From: Tubulanus polymorphus
Lineage: Eukaryota; Nemertea; Palaeonemertea; Tubulaniformes; Tubulanidae
Reading direction: 5' to 3'
DNA: 64,000 bases
NCBI RefSeq assembly: GCF_964204645.1
Contig: NC_134026.1
Location: forward strand, 7,068,001 to 7,132,000
The notes under the pieces are model-generated. The model was not told where the DNA came from, did not search any database, and saw only the letters and a list, made by a program, of their open reading frames with translations. Shown in pieces: positions 54,801-64,000 of the stretch; position 1 is the first letter of the stretch; every line of letters begins with the position of its first letter. The position numbers were made by a program, and so were the translations under genes.

Positions 54801-57800
54801 CCATTTTGTTTACATTAAAACCATTTCATTTTGCTCTTAAGCATTGACTAGAGTTTTAATAAAAGCGAAGCAATCAGTGTTAAAGGATCCCTCCCAGATC
54901 CATATTTACAGAAAACTGCATATAATGAGGATTCTATGAAACTTTTAGGGTTTGATAAACTGCCCCAATCTCAGAAGGGTTACCCACTCATAGGGCCCAT
55001 TTTAAAAAATGGTGGCCATTTCAAAGGAGGGGATCGGATGAGTATGTGAAAGAAACCAAAGATTCCTATTTTCAGAACCATCTCTTGATAGACTGATCAT
55101 CCACGATATATTTTGTCGTATAGTTGATTAAATGTATACTGCTAGATAATTGAAACCGTGATGAGAGTGGAATTGAGGACATATTCTTTCATGAGTAACC
55201 AACCTGGAGTCTGGCGCCTGCAAATTTGTCCTCGATTTCAATTTGCATGAAAACACTTGTTTATTGTGCACTCTTGACAAATCTAAAATATCAAAAACTT
55301 TTAGATAAAAAATCCAACTGCAAATGAAAATCGCACAAATGTTTACTGATAGATTACCTATAGTGTCATCAGTTTGAGGAGTGTTGGCATCAATAGTCAG
55401 TCTGTATTTAGCTGCAGACCATGAGTTATCAGCGTTTGCGAAAGTACCTTCAACATCTCCCATATTTACATCGTCTCCTACACAGAATGTATCACAAGCC
55501 GCCTAAAACACACAATTTACTGTTCAATGATATTCCACTGAACAAAAAAAAAACCAAAATCAACTACAAAATGTTTCCATGAGCTAATATTCACATGACG
55601 TTTCGACTATATCTCGATAGTCATCTTCGGCAAAGATGACTGGAGATGACTATTAGGATATAGTCGAAACGTCGAATGAATTGTAAGCTCTACGAAATAT
55701 TTCGAACTTTTATTCTTATCGTGTAGGATTTTTATTTTCCTACACGGGAGTCTTTCATCAATGGTTAAAATGAGGCAACAATAGATTGCGTGTGTGTGCT
55801 GGTTTGAGCGCTGAAGTGCTGCTCCTTCGCTCCTGCAAAAACCTGATTCTACAGCCTCCCCAGGGCTTTCCCAACTACAGTTGTGTGGACTGTTTCATAT
55901 ATGTCAGGATAGTGTTTTTCGATTGGATTTATTGTTGGAATCTATCTTTGAAGTTTGGTTCATCAAATCTAGACAGCTTCGCAGCATTTAAAACTGGACT
56001 TAAAACATTTCTTTTTACCCGTCGATTCTGTACCGCTGGGGAGCGCCTTTGAACATTGATTACAGTGAAATCGGCGCTATACAAATATGAACATTCATTC
56101 ATTCATTCATTCATTCATTCCTGAAGATGGATTTAAGGATAAAGTCGAATCGTTGAATGAATCATCAGCTCAAGGAAACTGTTCAGATTCTTTATGATAT
56201 TCCTATAGTGTGCACGGATTGTATATCATTTTCACAACACGGACCTTTTCACAACGCTCGAGCCAAATTTGGCCCGTGCCTAATTAGAGAGCGCTAACGA
56301 TAAGTGCTTCATTTTCTATCATTCTTAGTCAAAGTAATATCTCACTTCCCTTGCACAGAAAACAATGCACTCACCCGGAAAACATTTTGAGCCCAGTTTC
56401 GGAACGACTCTTCCTGTCCGCACAGGTCATCACCTTCAGCTATCGGGTATATTCTTTCAGCTCCTAGCTCCATCATTAGGCGATCCACGAAATGGCCGAA
56501 CGAACAGAAATTAGGATACGCTCGTGACCCTAGAGCGAATACCCCGTACCTTCAAAACATACGACATCACTATATTATATGACCGATTTAGACTGATATA
56601 TATTCTCAGTTTTTCAAAGTTGATCCTGTTCCCGCCACTTCGTTGTGGTAGCATCTATATTTTAGAAAATACCGTCATTCCATTTTCGCTTTATTCTTTC
56701 GTTTAGTTAAAACCACTCGAAACGTAAAATCATAATCAATGTTTAGCTTATCATCTTTATTATGGCCAACATATCATGGACACAGTTCCTTGGTACTTGG
56801 TTTGCAATTTGAAGGTTAAACATTAAAAAATAGAACTAAATCAAGAGAGACAGTCTGGATTCGGTTGCACAGTGTGTCAGATGAATTCTGAAGTCAGTTC
56901 CACGGTTGTTTTGTTTCCGCCTATGAGTTTGCTTTTTATTCGACAGGGCTCTAAGTTATTTAGGCCAACATGCTTATCTCACGATTGGTAGAACACTATA
57001 TCCGTGTTGACGCGATGAGGAGAGAATCCCACAATGATAATAAAAAGTCCGAAAAAGAAACTTCGAGATAGTAGTTTATTTCAACGTTTCGACTATATCC
57101 TAATAGTCATCTCCAGGAATATTCCTGGAGATGACTATTAGGATATAGTCGAAACGTTGAAATAAACTACTATCTCGAAGTTTCTTTTTCGGACTTTTTA
57201 TTATCATTGTGGGATTCTCTCCTCATGCTTATCTCCCCAGGCGATTGTTGATGACTACGTATCTTGCCCATCAGATCTTCACTACTCCACGTTAATTGAT
57301 TAATCGCACTAACTTTTTTTCATATACTTACACACAATTCCATCAGTAAAAAATCGATGCAAACGTGACCGAAATCAAAATATAGTCACCAGAAGAAAAA
57401 CTTATTCATCTCATTTCTTTCTCATTGAATGTTAAATATAACTTAGATATCTGTTTTTTTAAATGTTGTCTTACCGTACATTCGATAGTGGCGAATCTCC
57501 TAAATGAAGGATGTTGTGAGAAGCTGTTTTTTTGGGTGAACCTTGTTCAGAATCCGACAAATCTAAACTACTCATTCTTAAATACGACGATTGATTCATT
57601 TCCGTAGAACTGAAATGAATATATGAAAATTTCTTTATGAAATTCATCATCAAGTCCCATTCCATGTAACAATAAAGAAAATCCTGAGGCCCGAAAAGGT
57701 GACTATTCAAAAAGAAAATTAAAAAGATTTCAAATATTTCAAAAAATCCCGTCATCTGTCGGTGTTTGGGCATTTCAACGACTGTATGACAGCTCTAAAG

Positions 57801-60800
57801 CATGCCCAGCGCGGAGAAGCCACCTTCGACTAGTTCGCCATCTAGCGGACAATTAGGTCAGTAGGCCAGTCACCTATGAGGTAACCTTGCCCATACCTCA
57901 AGGTTTTCATTGTCACTCCGCACATGACATTGCCATGGAGTGGGTTTTTTTTAAAGAATTAAAACCCGTTTCGTACCTTTTACCATCTTGTGGTCTCAGC
58001 GCGTAGAGCGCTTTACCAAACGACTGAAACGTATAATCAGAGCGGATATGAATAGAATATTCCCAAAACAATACAAACTTAAGAAATACATTCAAAGTTT
58101 ACAAAAAAGCACGGTTGACACTTTGGCCATGTGCAACTCTATATGATAATCGAGAGTATGGGTGCTTATCATTAATATGACTGCGGCAGATATGAGTCGA
58201 CTTGGAATTAATTGATGACACAGGGATAGATGTTACAAACATATCCTAATTGATAGCTTCAACATCTTTTTAAAATCTGACGACGAAATAGTAAGAATTA
58301 ATAGAAAGAGTTCAAAGTTTCATCCAATTTATCATTATTCAAGAATGAAACTCACGTATCCGTTTTCAGGAGGGTCACCATTACCGAATGTAGAAGTAAC
58401 GACTAGAACTAAAGCTTCATGTTCTAGATCTATGATATCATAGTTTTCCATACACATCACCTACAAAACAATTACTCAGTGCATCACGTAACATTTACAT
58501 AGGATCAGAATATTTCAAGTGTAAATGAGATATCAGTCACTCTCATATATTAATCTATCGGTCATCCGAACTATAGAAGGTTACCATTGCCGCTTTTGAG
58601 GGGTAAAACCACTAAACTACGCTTTTACTGACCGCTGCCCAGTCATGGATCATGTATAAGGTCCGGTAGGCTACATTCCCCCGATTGTTTCTGTGGGTGA
58701 CTTAAGTGAGAAAAGTGATACCTGGGGGCATTGAGGACCCAGGCTGAGGAAGGCAACGCAATATCATGTATATCACTCCCCGCAATTTGGCAATTTGCAG
58801 GAGCCAGTTCCACATTTAGGGTTGACTCCGAATTGAAATTAGATCATTTTCAGTGCGTCAATCAAATCGAAACTCGCAAATGTGGAACTGGACCCTGGGG
58901 CGAATTGATCAAAAGCTGTTTAGAGTTAACCAGCGGATAGTTGAGAATTACCATTGTTACTATGGTGCTGACCATCCACCAGTAGTTACCTTCAACCAAT
59001 TTTTAAGTTCAAGGATATTGCTCCACAGTCATGAGTTGAAGTTAACTCTGAGTCAAACTCACAACTGTGGAAATGGGTCTTGGGTCCAGTTCCACAGTTC
59101 CGAGTTAAGATTTAACTCTGAGTTAAATCATTGAAAGTGAACTAACATTAACTCAGAGTTAACTTTAACCCACAACTGTGGAACTGGGTCCTGAGTTGTG
59201 AGTAGAATTAACTCTGAATTAAAATCAGTATATTTTCAATGTTTCAACTCTAAAGTCAAATCTTAACTCAGGACCCAGTTCCACAGTTGTGAGTAAAGAT
59301 TTGTCTCAGAGTTAACTCATTGAAAATTAACTTATCTTAACTCAGCGTTATCTCTAACTCACTACTGTGGAACTGGATCCTGAAGTGTAGGTGTAGCTGG
59401 ATCTTGATGATTATCAATCCATTCCTGAAATTTTTTTATTCATTTATTATACCTGAGCGTCGAATCCGTGACGAAATATATCGCAGAGTATTCGAGCGAA
59501 ACGCTCCGATTTTCCGGTTTCAGTCGCGAAGAGTATCGTACATTTCACACGTCTCGCTAAAGCTTTACTCATCAATTTAGCTGAGAATTTCACAGCCCTG
59601 GAATTAAACGGTTGCTCGCGTGAGTGAACAGTAGTCTCTCATCCTGAACTGATTAACAGTTTAGTTTTTAGAAAATCGAGTCTAAAGAATCTATTAAAAA
59701 AAAAAACTTGAAGCAACTGAACTCAAAAACGATCGAGCGTAATTCGATATTTGAAAAAAAACTAGATCCAGTCAAGGCTTATGTTCAAGGCGAATCTGAG
59801 TCCTTCTTAGTTCTATTGTTAATCTGCCTACTCAAAGCCAGTGTTAAGACTTAAGACCACATTTGAACTGTGAAACTGTGTCCCCAGGGGCCGGTTCCAT
59901 TGTCAAGACTTAAGACCAAAGGTCGTTTTAAATCTTAAGACTGGTTTTAAGTTGGTAGATTGGCTATAGAACTAAGTTGCTCTTAGAACGGTCTCAAGTC
60001 TAAGCCCTCACTATGGAACCGGCCCCTGATGTGAAAATAGGAAGCTCATGTTTGATGTCGACTTTCTGTTGTCCATTTGTCCAGTTCTCAGCGAGTCTTC
60101 AAACACATCTCTTATAATCTTGCGTCTGATATATAACGGTTGATGATCTGCTCCATGTCTGATTACATATACATTAGATAATTGCACACAAGATCCTGGT
60201 CAGATGATATTCTTAAAGGACCCATACATGGCTATATCTCAGAATAAGTCTTTTCACAGTTTCCATTTATTTTTGGGTACCCACCGATCCGCATTATCTT
60301 AATCTTATTTAATATCTAATGTTTTACCACGAATGAACTATAAGAGGTTGCGGTATAATTACTTTACCTGGCTATATCTCTAAAACTGAACTGTCTACGT
60401 GGTCTGTTATCCGTTTGATCCTTACCGCCGCGCCCGGCCACCCCGCGGTGGTTTCTCTTCCAAACATGCGTCTTCCACGCCGGCTCCTGAAAAATCCAGC
60501 CCAGTTACAGGACAAGTCGTTCAACAAACCCCATCGAATCGAAAAAAAAAATGATTAAGAATGGCTCTAGACGTGAATAAGGGCCTTGACACAACCCCCA
60601 ATTCACTGTAGAATGTTCATTGACTTTGATCCAAAATGACCGGGTCTTCTTTCGCGTACGGATTTGTAAGAAAGAAAGCAACCAAATTGGAAATGAAACC
60701 ATGAAAGAATGGACTGAGATTTAACTCTATATATCATTTTGACTCCTGGTTAAACCCCACAGAGCGCTGATGCAGTTTCGTGAAAAATCGAAAGCTTTAA

Positions 60801-63800
60801 ACGGTGAAGAGTTTGAATTTTTTCCTCATTGAAAAACATGAAGTTACCGATAGCAATAAACCAACAATTTTGATTTGGACTGGAACTGGACTCTCGGGCC
60901 CAGTCTCTACCTACCATATACTCGTACGATGGTTTCAGCTGATAGTTCAACATTTCCTGGTGAAATATCGACGTCACACTTCCGCTAATAGGTGGCACTA
61001 ACCAGACCCAATCACCCGGGCAACCACCTCGTAACCTTTGTTCATTACGGATGTGCTTCATGAACGAATCTGATAATTGGTGATGATCTACGATTGTAAC
61101 GTTGTGTTTCTGAAAAAAAAGAAAGGTCCAACAAAGTATTTTTTGAACTCTAGATTTGGAACTAGCTAGTAGGACACCGCTTGACATTTTTATTGTTTAC
61201 CTGAAAACTATACAGAACAGCGACGTTTATTTCAACTAATGCTTTATCCTTCCATAATGTAACACTTGTATTAGTATCAATTCCCATCCGTTTGGCTACC
61301 GGCTAAAATATCAAACGGCATAATATAACCTCATTATTTGATACAAAACTATCATGACAAATTTATTCATCTCCTCAGAGTTCCGTGGCCAGTTGCTTCA
61401 AAAGATGGTTCGAGTTTAGCGGATATTGAAATAGTGGCAATTGAATGTCATCGTTACCATCGCAATCGATAGTTTACAGTAATCATTTTCGAGTAACTGA
61501 CCTCTAAAACTACAAAATAATAATTGAGAAGTCCCCGAGGTTGGAAAATAAAATACTGTAAGAATGAGGAGTTAAGAATAAGGAACTTCATCGATTGAAT
61601 TAAAGCTGAAAATTCATTGTTCCCGTTGATTTTCAAGGATCTAAAAGTCAGTTCAAAACCGTTTTAGAGAGACTTTTACAATTTGTTCTCTGTAGACTGT
61701 TGACATACCTCGAGCATGTTGTATCTATAAACATCTGATAGATTTCTGCAGGCTATTTCGGTGCCCATGTACCAACCGTTAAACGGGCAGGCTGTGAATT
61801 CTAACCCTCCGATATCCAGTAACATTCCTGATACAGCCGGTACTGCGAACCATTGTAAACCCAACTCACCAAACCATTCATACCTACACAAATAAAGAAT
61901 ACAATTCCAGATTTTTTTATGATATGAATTTCACAAACTAATAACAAGATGATCATAAAATGTCAGGACATGGTTCTACAGTACTAGAATTTGACTCCAG
62001 TGTCAAATATTTTCATTTGGATATGAACCCCATTTTAAAACACATTGGATGAGTCGCACTCGATTCAGATATATTGAACTGGGGCCAGTTGCACAGTCAT
62101 CGCTAAGACTCAATACGAGTCCTAGTTCTAACCAATCTTACAACTTAAAACCGATCTCAGACCATTTTAGTCCAATAGCCAAGATTTAACACTGCTTTCG
62201 TACTTTGGTCCCACTGTGAAACTTGGCCCCTGGGTTTTTATAATTTCATAGATTCGATTTGAGACGCTGTCATCCACAGGTGACGGACAATGAATGCTTA
62301 CTGTGGATGTGTAAGTTGAACTTGTAAGACGAGATCAGCCGGAAGTTCGTGCATATCCGGATCCTGTCCATTAGCGGATAACAATAACGGCAAAACATCA
62401 AACATTCCACCTTTAGGTTTCCATCCTTGTTTCACACAAACCTAGAAAATATTCTCTTCACAATAAACACACCCGAAACAAGGCTTCAATAAAGGATTGA
62501 TATTCACAGAATTTAACGTTTTATTGAGTACTCTACTGCCCTCTAGTGGTGGCACCTGACCAAGGTCCCCTATACATCCCCCTAGTGGTGATTTATGTCA
62601 GTGAATACAAAAACCTGACCAGGGACCTTATACTGCCCTCTATTATTTACCTTAGTAAACTCAACCTGACATCAGCCCCCTAAATACTGTCCCCTAGTGG
62701 TGGCTTACCTCAGTAAACTCGACCTGACCTCGGTCCCCTAAATACTGCCCCCTGGTGGTGGCTTACCTCAGTAAACTCGATCTGACCTGGGTCCCCTATG
62801 ATGCTTCCATCAGATTGTTTATATCCAGCGTATTGTATTAATTGTGGATTCCAGATTCTGTAATCGTGTTCACCGTCGGTTCGTGGTGGGAATATCGTTA
62901 TAGCCGACCTGTTTACCAGAAAAACGACGCTAACATAGGATTCATCTCTAAATGAATCAGCGCGATTCACTTAAATGTATCAAGGGTAGACACTACTCGT
63001 TTTAAGAAGAAAATAAGGCTGAAAATTTCAGCTTTGTAGCTGAAATTGTGTATTTTGTTCAGAGTCTAATTGCACAGTCGTGACTTTAGTAAAGAAGTGG
63101 GCTTGAATTCTAGAACTGAGATCTTTAACAGACTGGTCTTAAATCTAAGCTTTGTTACCAACGTCTTCTGTATTAGGTACAGTTACCAGTACTATACTTA
63201 CATACACCGTTTGAACTAAGATGGGCTTAGACTGGTCTTAAATCTAAGCCAAGACTGTGCATCTGACAATCCGTATTGACATACACCTTCAAAGTTTGAT
63301 TTTAAGACAATTCTCTGTGATTATCTTACGTAAACTTAAGTGTATTTTCTTAACGGGAAATTCTATTTACCTAATATTTCCTTTATTTGTGCTGTATTTT
63401 ATGTGATTACAAATCGCTTCAAACATTCCACGAGTAGTATTTATGTGCCTCGCATCAAATACCTGTGAAATGTACAAACATCGAAACGAACAAATATATT
63501 TCCAATTTACAGAAACTGCCGCCATCATCGGATAGTGTATTTGCGTGATTCAGTCCACAGTTATTGGTGACGTTTGACTCAAAAGTTGAGAATTAGCTCA
63601 TTTTGTATAGAACAGCAGGACCAAATTCCACAATGTGCGTCAAATCTGAACTCAGAACTGTAGAACTGGATCCAGAAGGTTTTTCGGCGCTTACCTGTAA
63701 CTTGGACCATTGAATTCTGCCTAAGCACCTTGGAGCATTCCTCCATGCGAGTTTAGCGCCGAATGTCAACTCACTGAATGTTAACTCGTACGTTCCCGTT

Positions 63801-63857
63801 TTTTCAATCGATCTTAAAACATCCGTCCATCTTTTAGTGTAAGCCGGGGTATCCAAC
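45855..63857 (-). CDS. NOS: nitric oxide synthase, 5' end outside window
   Basis: Twenty-three exons: 63695-63857, 63371-63462, 62767-62908, 62302-62441, 61709-61883, 61201-61302, 60915-61109, 60368-60486, 59453-59597, 58356-58460, 57977-58023, 57475-57609, 56375-56549, 55358-55502, 55204-55282, 54557-54750, 53887-54056, 53102-53312, 52562-52649, 47541-47665, 47082-47233, 46568-46759, 45855-45962. Phases close to 1065 residues plus a partial codon. The heme ligand Cys is in [10 protein letters not shown] (TGC, 63725-63727). [18 protein letters not shown] and FHQEMLNY mark the oxygenase; [15 protein letters not shown] is the calmodulin-binding segment; TETGKS and [10 protein letters not shown] belong to the FMN domain. 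RFYSISSS and [16 protein letters not shown] mark the FAD/NADPH half, and [12 protein letters not shown] the C-terminus. A ~45-residue Ser-rich insert in the FMN domain is typical of Ca2+-regulated isoforms. The product makes NO and citrulline from arginine. The N-terminal zinc/pterin part lies beyond 64000. Confidence 0.95.
47320..47525. repeat. GA-rich polypurine tract in NOS intron
   Basis: Irregular gggagag/ggaaag sequence directly downstream (minus strand) of the donor at 47540. Similar in position to the GA-rich tract behind an RNF25 donor. Confidence 0.75.
48166..48527 (+). repeat. 5' LTR
   Basis: Starts TTTAACAAC and ends GCTAAA, with short TTTA/TAAA inverted ends. TATATAA at 48384-48390 and AATAAA at 48406-48411 give a standard U3-R-U5 order. 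Confidence 0.92.
48529..48546 (+). other. primer-binding site
   Basis: tggtgttagaaccggcgg begins one base after the LTR. The TGG start matches a tRNA CCA end, and the sequence resembles the tRNA-Leu-type site tggtgtcagaag recalled from Steamer-like elements; the tRNA identity is inferred. Confidence 0.65.
48619..49503 (+). CDS. single ORF of the LTR element, 294 aa, unknown function
   Basis: Intact frame from ATG 48619 to TGA 49501-49503. The N-terminal ~115 residues are basic and Ser/Thr-rich ([16 protein letters not shown]). Residues ~118-170 form a coiled coil ([30 protein letters not shown]). A Cys/His patch (PCHCAKD) follows but is not a CCHC knuckle. The last ~95 residues look globular ([38 protein letters not shown]). 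It sits where Gag would be, and the coiled coil fits a Gag-like role, but no capsid motif is recognised and a captured host domain is possible. Start context is ordinary; it is the first ATG after the leader. Confidence 0.7.
   Translation: MNILPPAVVVTLQEAGYHQAPQNWTINAEEGCIKVSLTWTVQSSKPSKAVKSKSTLNRDRRRMQEFLNRRMLKTEVPKSTKSDNATMDTAVMTVNATHDIRSQTVEDVITTAEIKKLEETSQKLSGELVDLKVNLESKERTIIGQQKEIFGLQSKLDKLKMRNYPCHCAKDPKNSQACEDTLTDIGDLYEADQPKIMAAKRSGILYEVRVQDPISRKYADFFVHWGQSLSSVFYDILNRYDLNIKSFTYREPDSKNKCLDIDRNTSLCSLHESGIIKHLWDKKGRNIVWLGMRF
49616..49629 (+). other. polypurine tract
   Basis: gtagtgggggagga lies directly before the second LTR, the normal plus-strand priming site. Confidence 0.75.
49630..49990 (+). 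repeat. 3' LTR
   Basis: Copy of 48166-48527 with one base missing (gtttatgtctcc for gtttcatgtctcc) and about three substitutions. TATA at about 49847 and AATAAA at about 49869. Confidence 0.92.
50335..50840 (+). repeat. GPCR leader repeat, copy 2, with CAGACAGTCAG minisatellite
   Basis: Shares with 20160-20520 the blocks gaatatttcaccatttac, acaacg, aaactttcacaaaatc and cttacaaatgaattg. An internal ~100-bp part is duplicated (near 50360 and 50490). It ends in an array (about 50732-50830) of cacactctcagacagtcag units just upstream of the receptor ATG. Confidence 0.85.
50845..51795 (+). CDS. intronless class A (rhodopsin-like) GPCR, 316 aa, nested antisense in NOS intron
   Basis: Seven hydrophobic helices are visible. 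Landmarks: Asn47 in FGNAATF (helix 1), Asp75 in LIALSVCD (helix 2), Cys109 at the start of helix 3, Glu133-Arg134 replacing DRY, Cys185/186 in the second outer loop, Pro207 (helix 5), Pro258 in FTIP (helix 6) and NFYIY (290-294) in place of NPxxY. Helix 4 lacks the usual Trp. The short N-terminus has NST and NKS sequons. The pattern resembles orphan peptide-receptor-like families expanded in spiralians, so the ligand is unknown. The single exon, the broken paralogue at 20529-21439 and the shared leader point to duplication of a unit, possibly by retroposition. It is transcribed against NOS if expressed. Confidence 0.88.
   Translation: MNSTQMQIGRTYNSYIILMGIPNKSGIYRTVSLVILPVVFLFGSFGNAATFWIMISRRFRSLSYANYLIALSVCDFTVCINYTLMPVLQFVLFHVNGGPIFIMNSLVSCQIYEFVMILACSSSSWFIVAISLERAAVVLFPFTSRLICTPKFARFVILIITAVNALVLYLSPALSLHFTNRLFGCCYELFDQITFFSIFVTQVYIIPLTLIITSNTLIIIQLFRGSKIVSSDQKNTKSKRTTIMLVTVSLAFAIFTIPTTITVFLAMAEEIKNFLYDIFVQFQMCNYVVNFYIYLLLGREIREYFCMKVRCRNSVK
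52040..52475 (+). repeat. GPCR leader repeat, copy 3, without a receptor
   Basis: Contains gatattttccaaactgttc, caccatttacaatgaattct, tgtacaacgaatattgac, gactttcacaaaaattg and then two arrays of ctcagacagtcag(t/c)acactct units (about 52210-52325 and 52360-52465). It ends ~90 bp before NOS exon 52562-52649. No GPCR coding sequence follows. Confidence 0.8.
52735..52930. mobile_element. disrupted MITE arms in NOS intron
   Basis: ctattagctcaaggaaacat and atttcggactttttta at 52769-52805, then cctgaagacgattacaag and atatagtcgaaacgtcg at 52880-52915: both are pieces of the fold-back family. Confidence 0.55.
54370..54490. mobile_element. ~120-bp TIR element, GGGCCCAGTTTCATGAAA type
   Basis: Left gggcccagtttcatgaaatg and right tttcgtgaaactggaccct are inverted. 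A related, less complete copy spans 60769-60905, and a fragment is at 3771-3890. Confidence 0.65.
55545..55735. mobile_element. fold-back MITE-like element in NOS intron
   Basis: aaatgtttccatgagctaat, cgtttcgactatatctcgat and agtcatcttcgg are mirrored by agatgactattaggatatag, cgaaacgtcgaatgaa and gaaatatttcgaact. Confidence 0.8.
55786..56120 (+). mobile_element. 3' end of a LINE-type element with (CATT)n tail
   Basis: A Leu/Phe/Arg-rich frame to 56052 ([17 protein letters not shown]) is followed by gtgaaatcggcgctatacaa and attcattcattc repeats. This is the usual look of LINE 3' ends (a short ORF2 C-terminus, then a small tail repeat). It lies between two MITE pieces. Confidence 0.6.
56120..56230. 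mobile_element. half MITE in NOS intron
   Basis: cctgaagatggatttaagga, aagtcgaatcgttgaatgaa, cagctcaaggaaac and tagtgtgcacgga form one arm and terminus of the fold-back family. Confidence 0.55.
57015..57226. mobile_element. perfect 106-bp-arm palindrome (best copy of fold-back MITE family)
   Basis: The left arm 57015-57120 and right arm 57121-57226 are exact reverse complements with no loop (centre ccaggaat|attcctgg). The termini read atgaggagagaatcccac. Core motifs are aaaagtccgaaa, tcaacgtttcgactatatcc and taatagtcatctcc. Being perfect, it is probably the youngest copy here. Non-coding, in a NOS intron. Confidence 0.9.
58790..59385. mobile_element. cluster of ~110-bp palindromic GGACCCAGTTCCACAGTT elements
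   Basis: Two near-complete copies (about 59083-59190 and 59267-59382) start gg(a/g)(c/t)ccagttccacagtt and end aactgtggaactgg(a/g)tcc, with inverted gagttaac sub-blocks. Partial copies flank them. The same termini recur near 7650-7760, 12070-12160, 24780-24960, 29960-30045 and 37810-38000. Confidence 0.75.
59886..60027. mobile_element. ~140-bp TIR element, GGGGCCGGTTCCA type
   Basis: Ends ggggccggttccattgtcaa and ctatggaaccggcccctg are inverted repeats; inside are gacttaagacca and tggctatagaactaag. Related copies lie near 25490-25620, 32760-33130, 42880-42995, 54105-54230, 62089-62234 and 63060-63260. Confidence 0.7.
62089..62234. mobile_element. ~145-bp TIR element, GGGGCCAGTTGCACAGT type
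   Basis: ggggccagttgcacagtc at the left and cactgtgaaacttggcccct at the right form imperfect inverted ends. It belongs to the gacttaagacc family, in a NOS intron. Confidence 0.65.
62530..62800 (-). repeat. ~58-bp minisatellite derived from the 3' edge of a NOS exon and its donor
   Basis: On the minus strand the unit reads ggggaccyaggtcagrtcga, gtttactgag, gtaagccaccacyag, ggggcagtattta. The true boundary is at 62767/62766. The next unit (~62709-62766) repeats the exon end and a full gtaagc donor. A third keeps a gtaaat donor, and one or two older units are decayed. Confidence 0.88.
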
Positions 63858-64000
63858 CTGAATACATCAAATCGATTTCGTGTTATGCGGATACAGCAGT
63901 AAGATTCTCCGGACTTCAATTTTTGCGACTTCTCAGAGTGAGGATACGGATGGACTATTATGAGTTAGGATGGACTATGGAACATCGGGTATCATAGCAT

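Noticed and set aside
55786-56052. 88-codon plus-strand open frame
   Set aside because: Fits a LINE 3' end followed by (CATT)n rather than a host gene.

Overview
This is animal nuclear DNA: AT-rich, with long genes of many small exons, GT-AG introns full of repeats, and proteins that align clearly to conserved metazoan families. Fold-back elements, fragments of LINE-type elements and a young LTR retroelement sit in the introns and spacers. The gene set and the small paralogous peptide genes suggest a marine invertebrate, possibly a lophotrochozoan; that placement is inference. Exons were joined by hand from splice sites, phase continuity and recalled family alignments; no search was run.

Layout. 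1-3473 (minus): RNF25, an RWD-RING ubiquitin ligase whose repeat-rich tail runs off the left edge. 4328-5388 (plus): a PHYHIP-like FN3 protein with one frame break. 6224-12037 (plus): PLBD2, a lysosomal phospholipase B-like protein (11 exons, 574 aa). 14972-34405 (plus): a membrane receptor guanylyl cyclase of natriuretic-peptide-receptor architecture (24 exons, 1088 aa). Its introns hold a dead GPCR copy, microsatellites, a TIR element and a LINE remnant.

34558-41028: three small secreted prepropeptide genes (one minus, two plus) that share a gene plan and a precursor plan, and look like a diverged local family. 42164-44645 (minus): a two-exon gene for a secreted protein of unknown family. 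45855-63857 (minus): nitric oxide synthase, 23 exons from the heme-binding part to the stop; the N-terminus lies beyond the right edge. Its 4.9-kb intron (47666-52561) contains a complete young LTR element (48166-49990) with one unfamiliar ORF, and an intact intronless class A GPCR (50845-51795) on the opposite strand. That GPCR is the live paralogue of the broken copy in the cyclase intron.

Functional links. Cyclase and NOS both belong to cGMP/NO signalling, but a membrane cyclase is ligand-gated, so NO need not act on it. The items most worth attention are the Cys-peptide cluster, the GPCR with its duplicated leader sequences, the LTR element ORF, and the minisatellite that copies a NOS exon-intron boundary.
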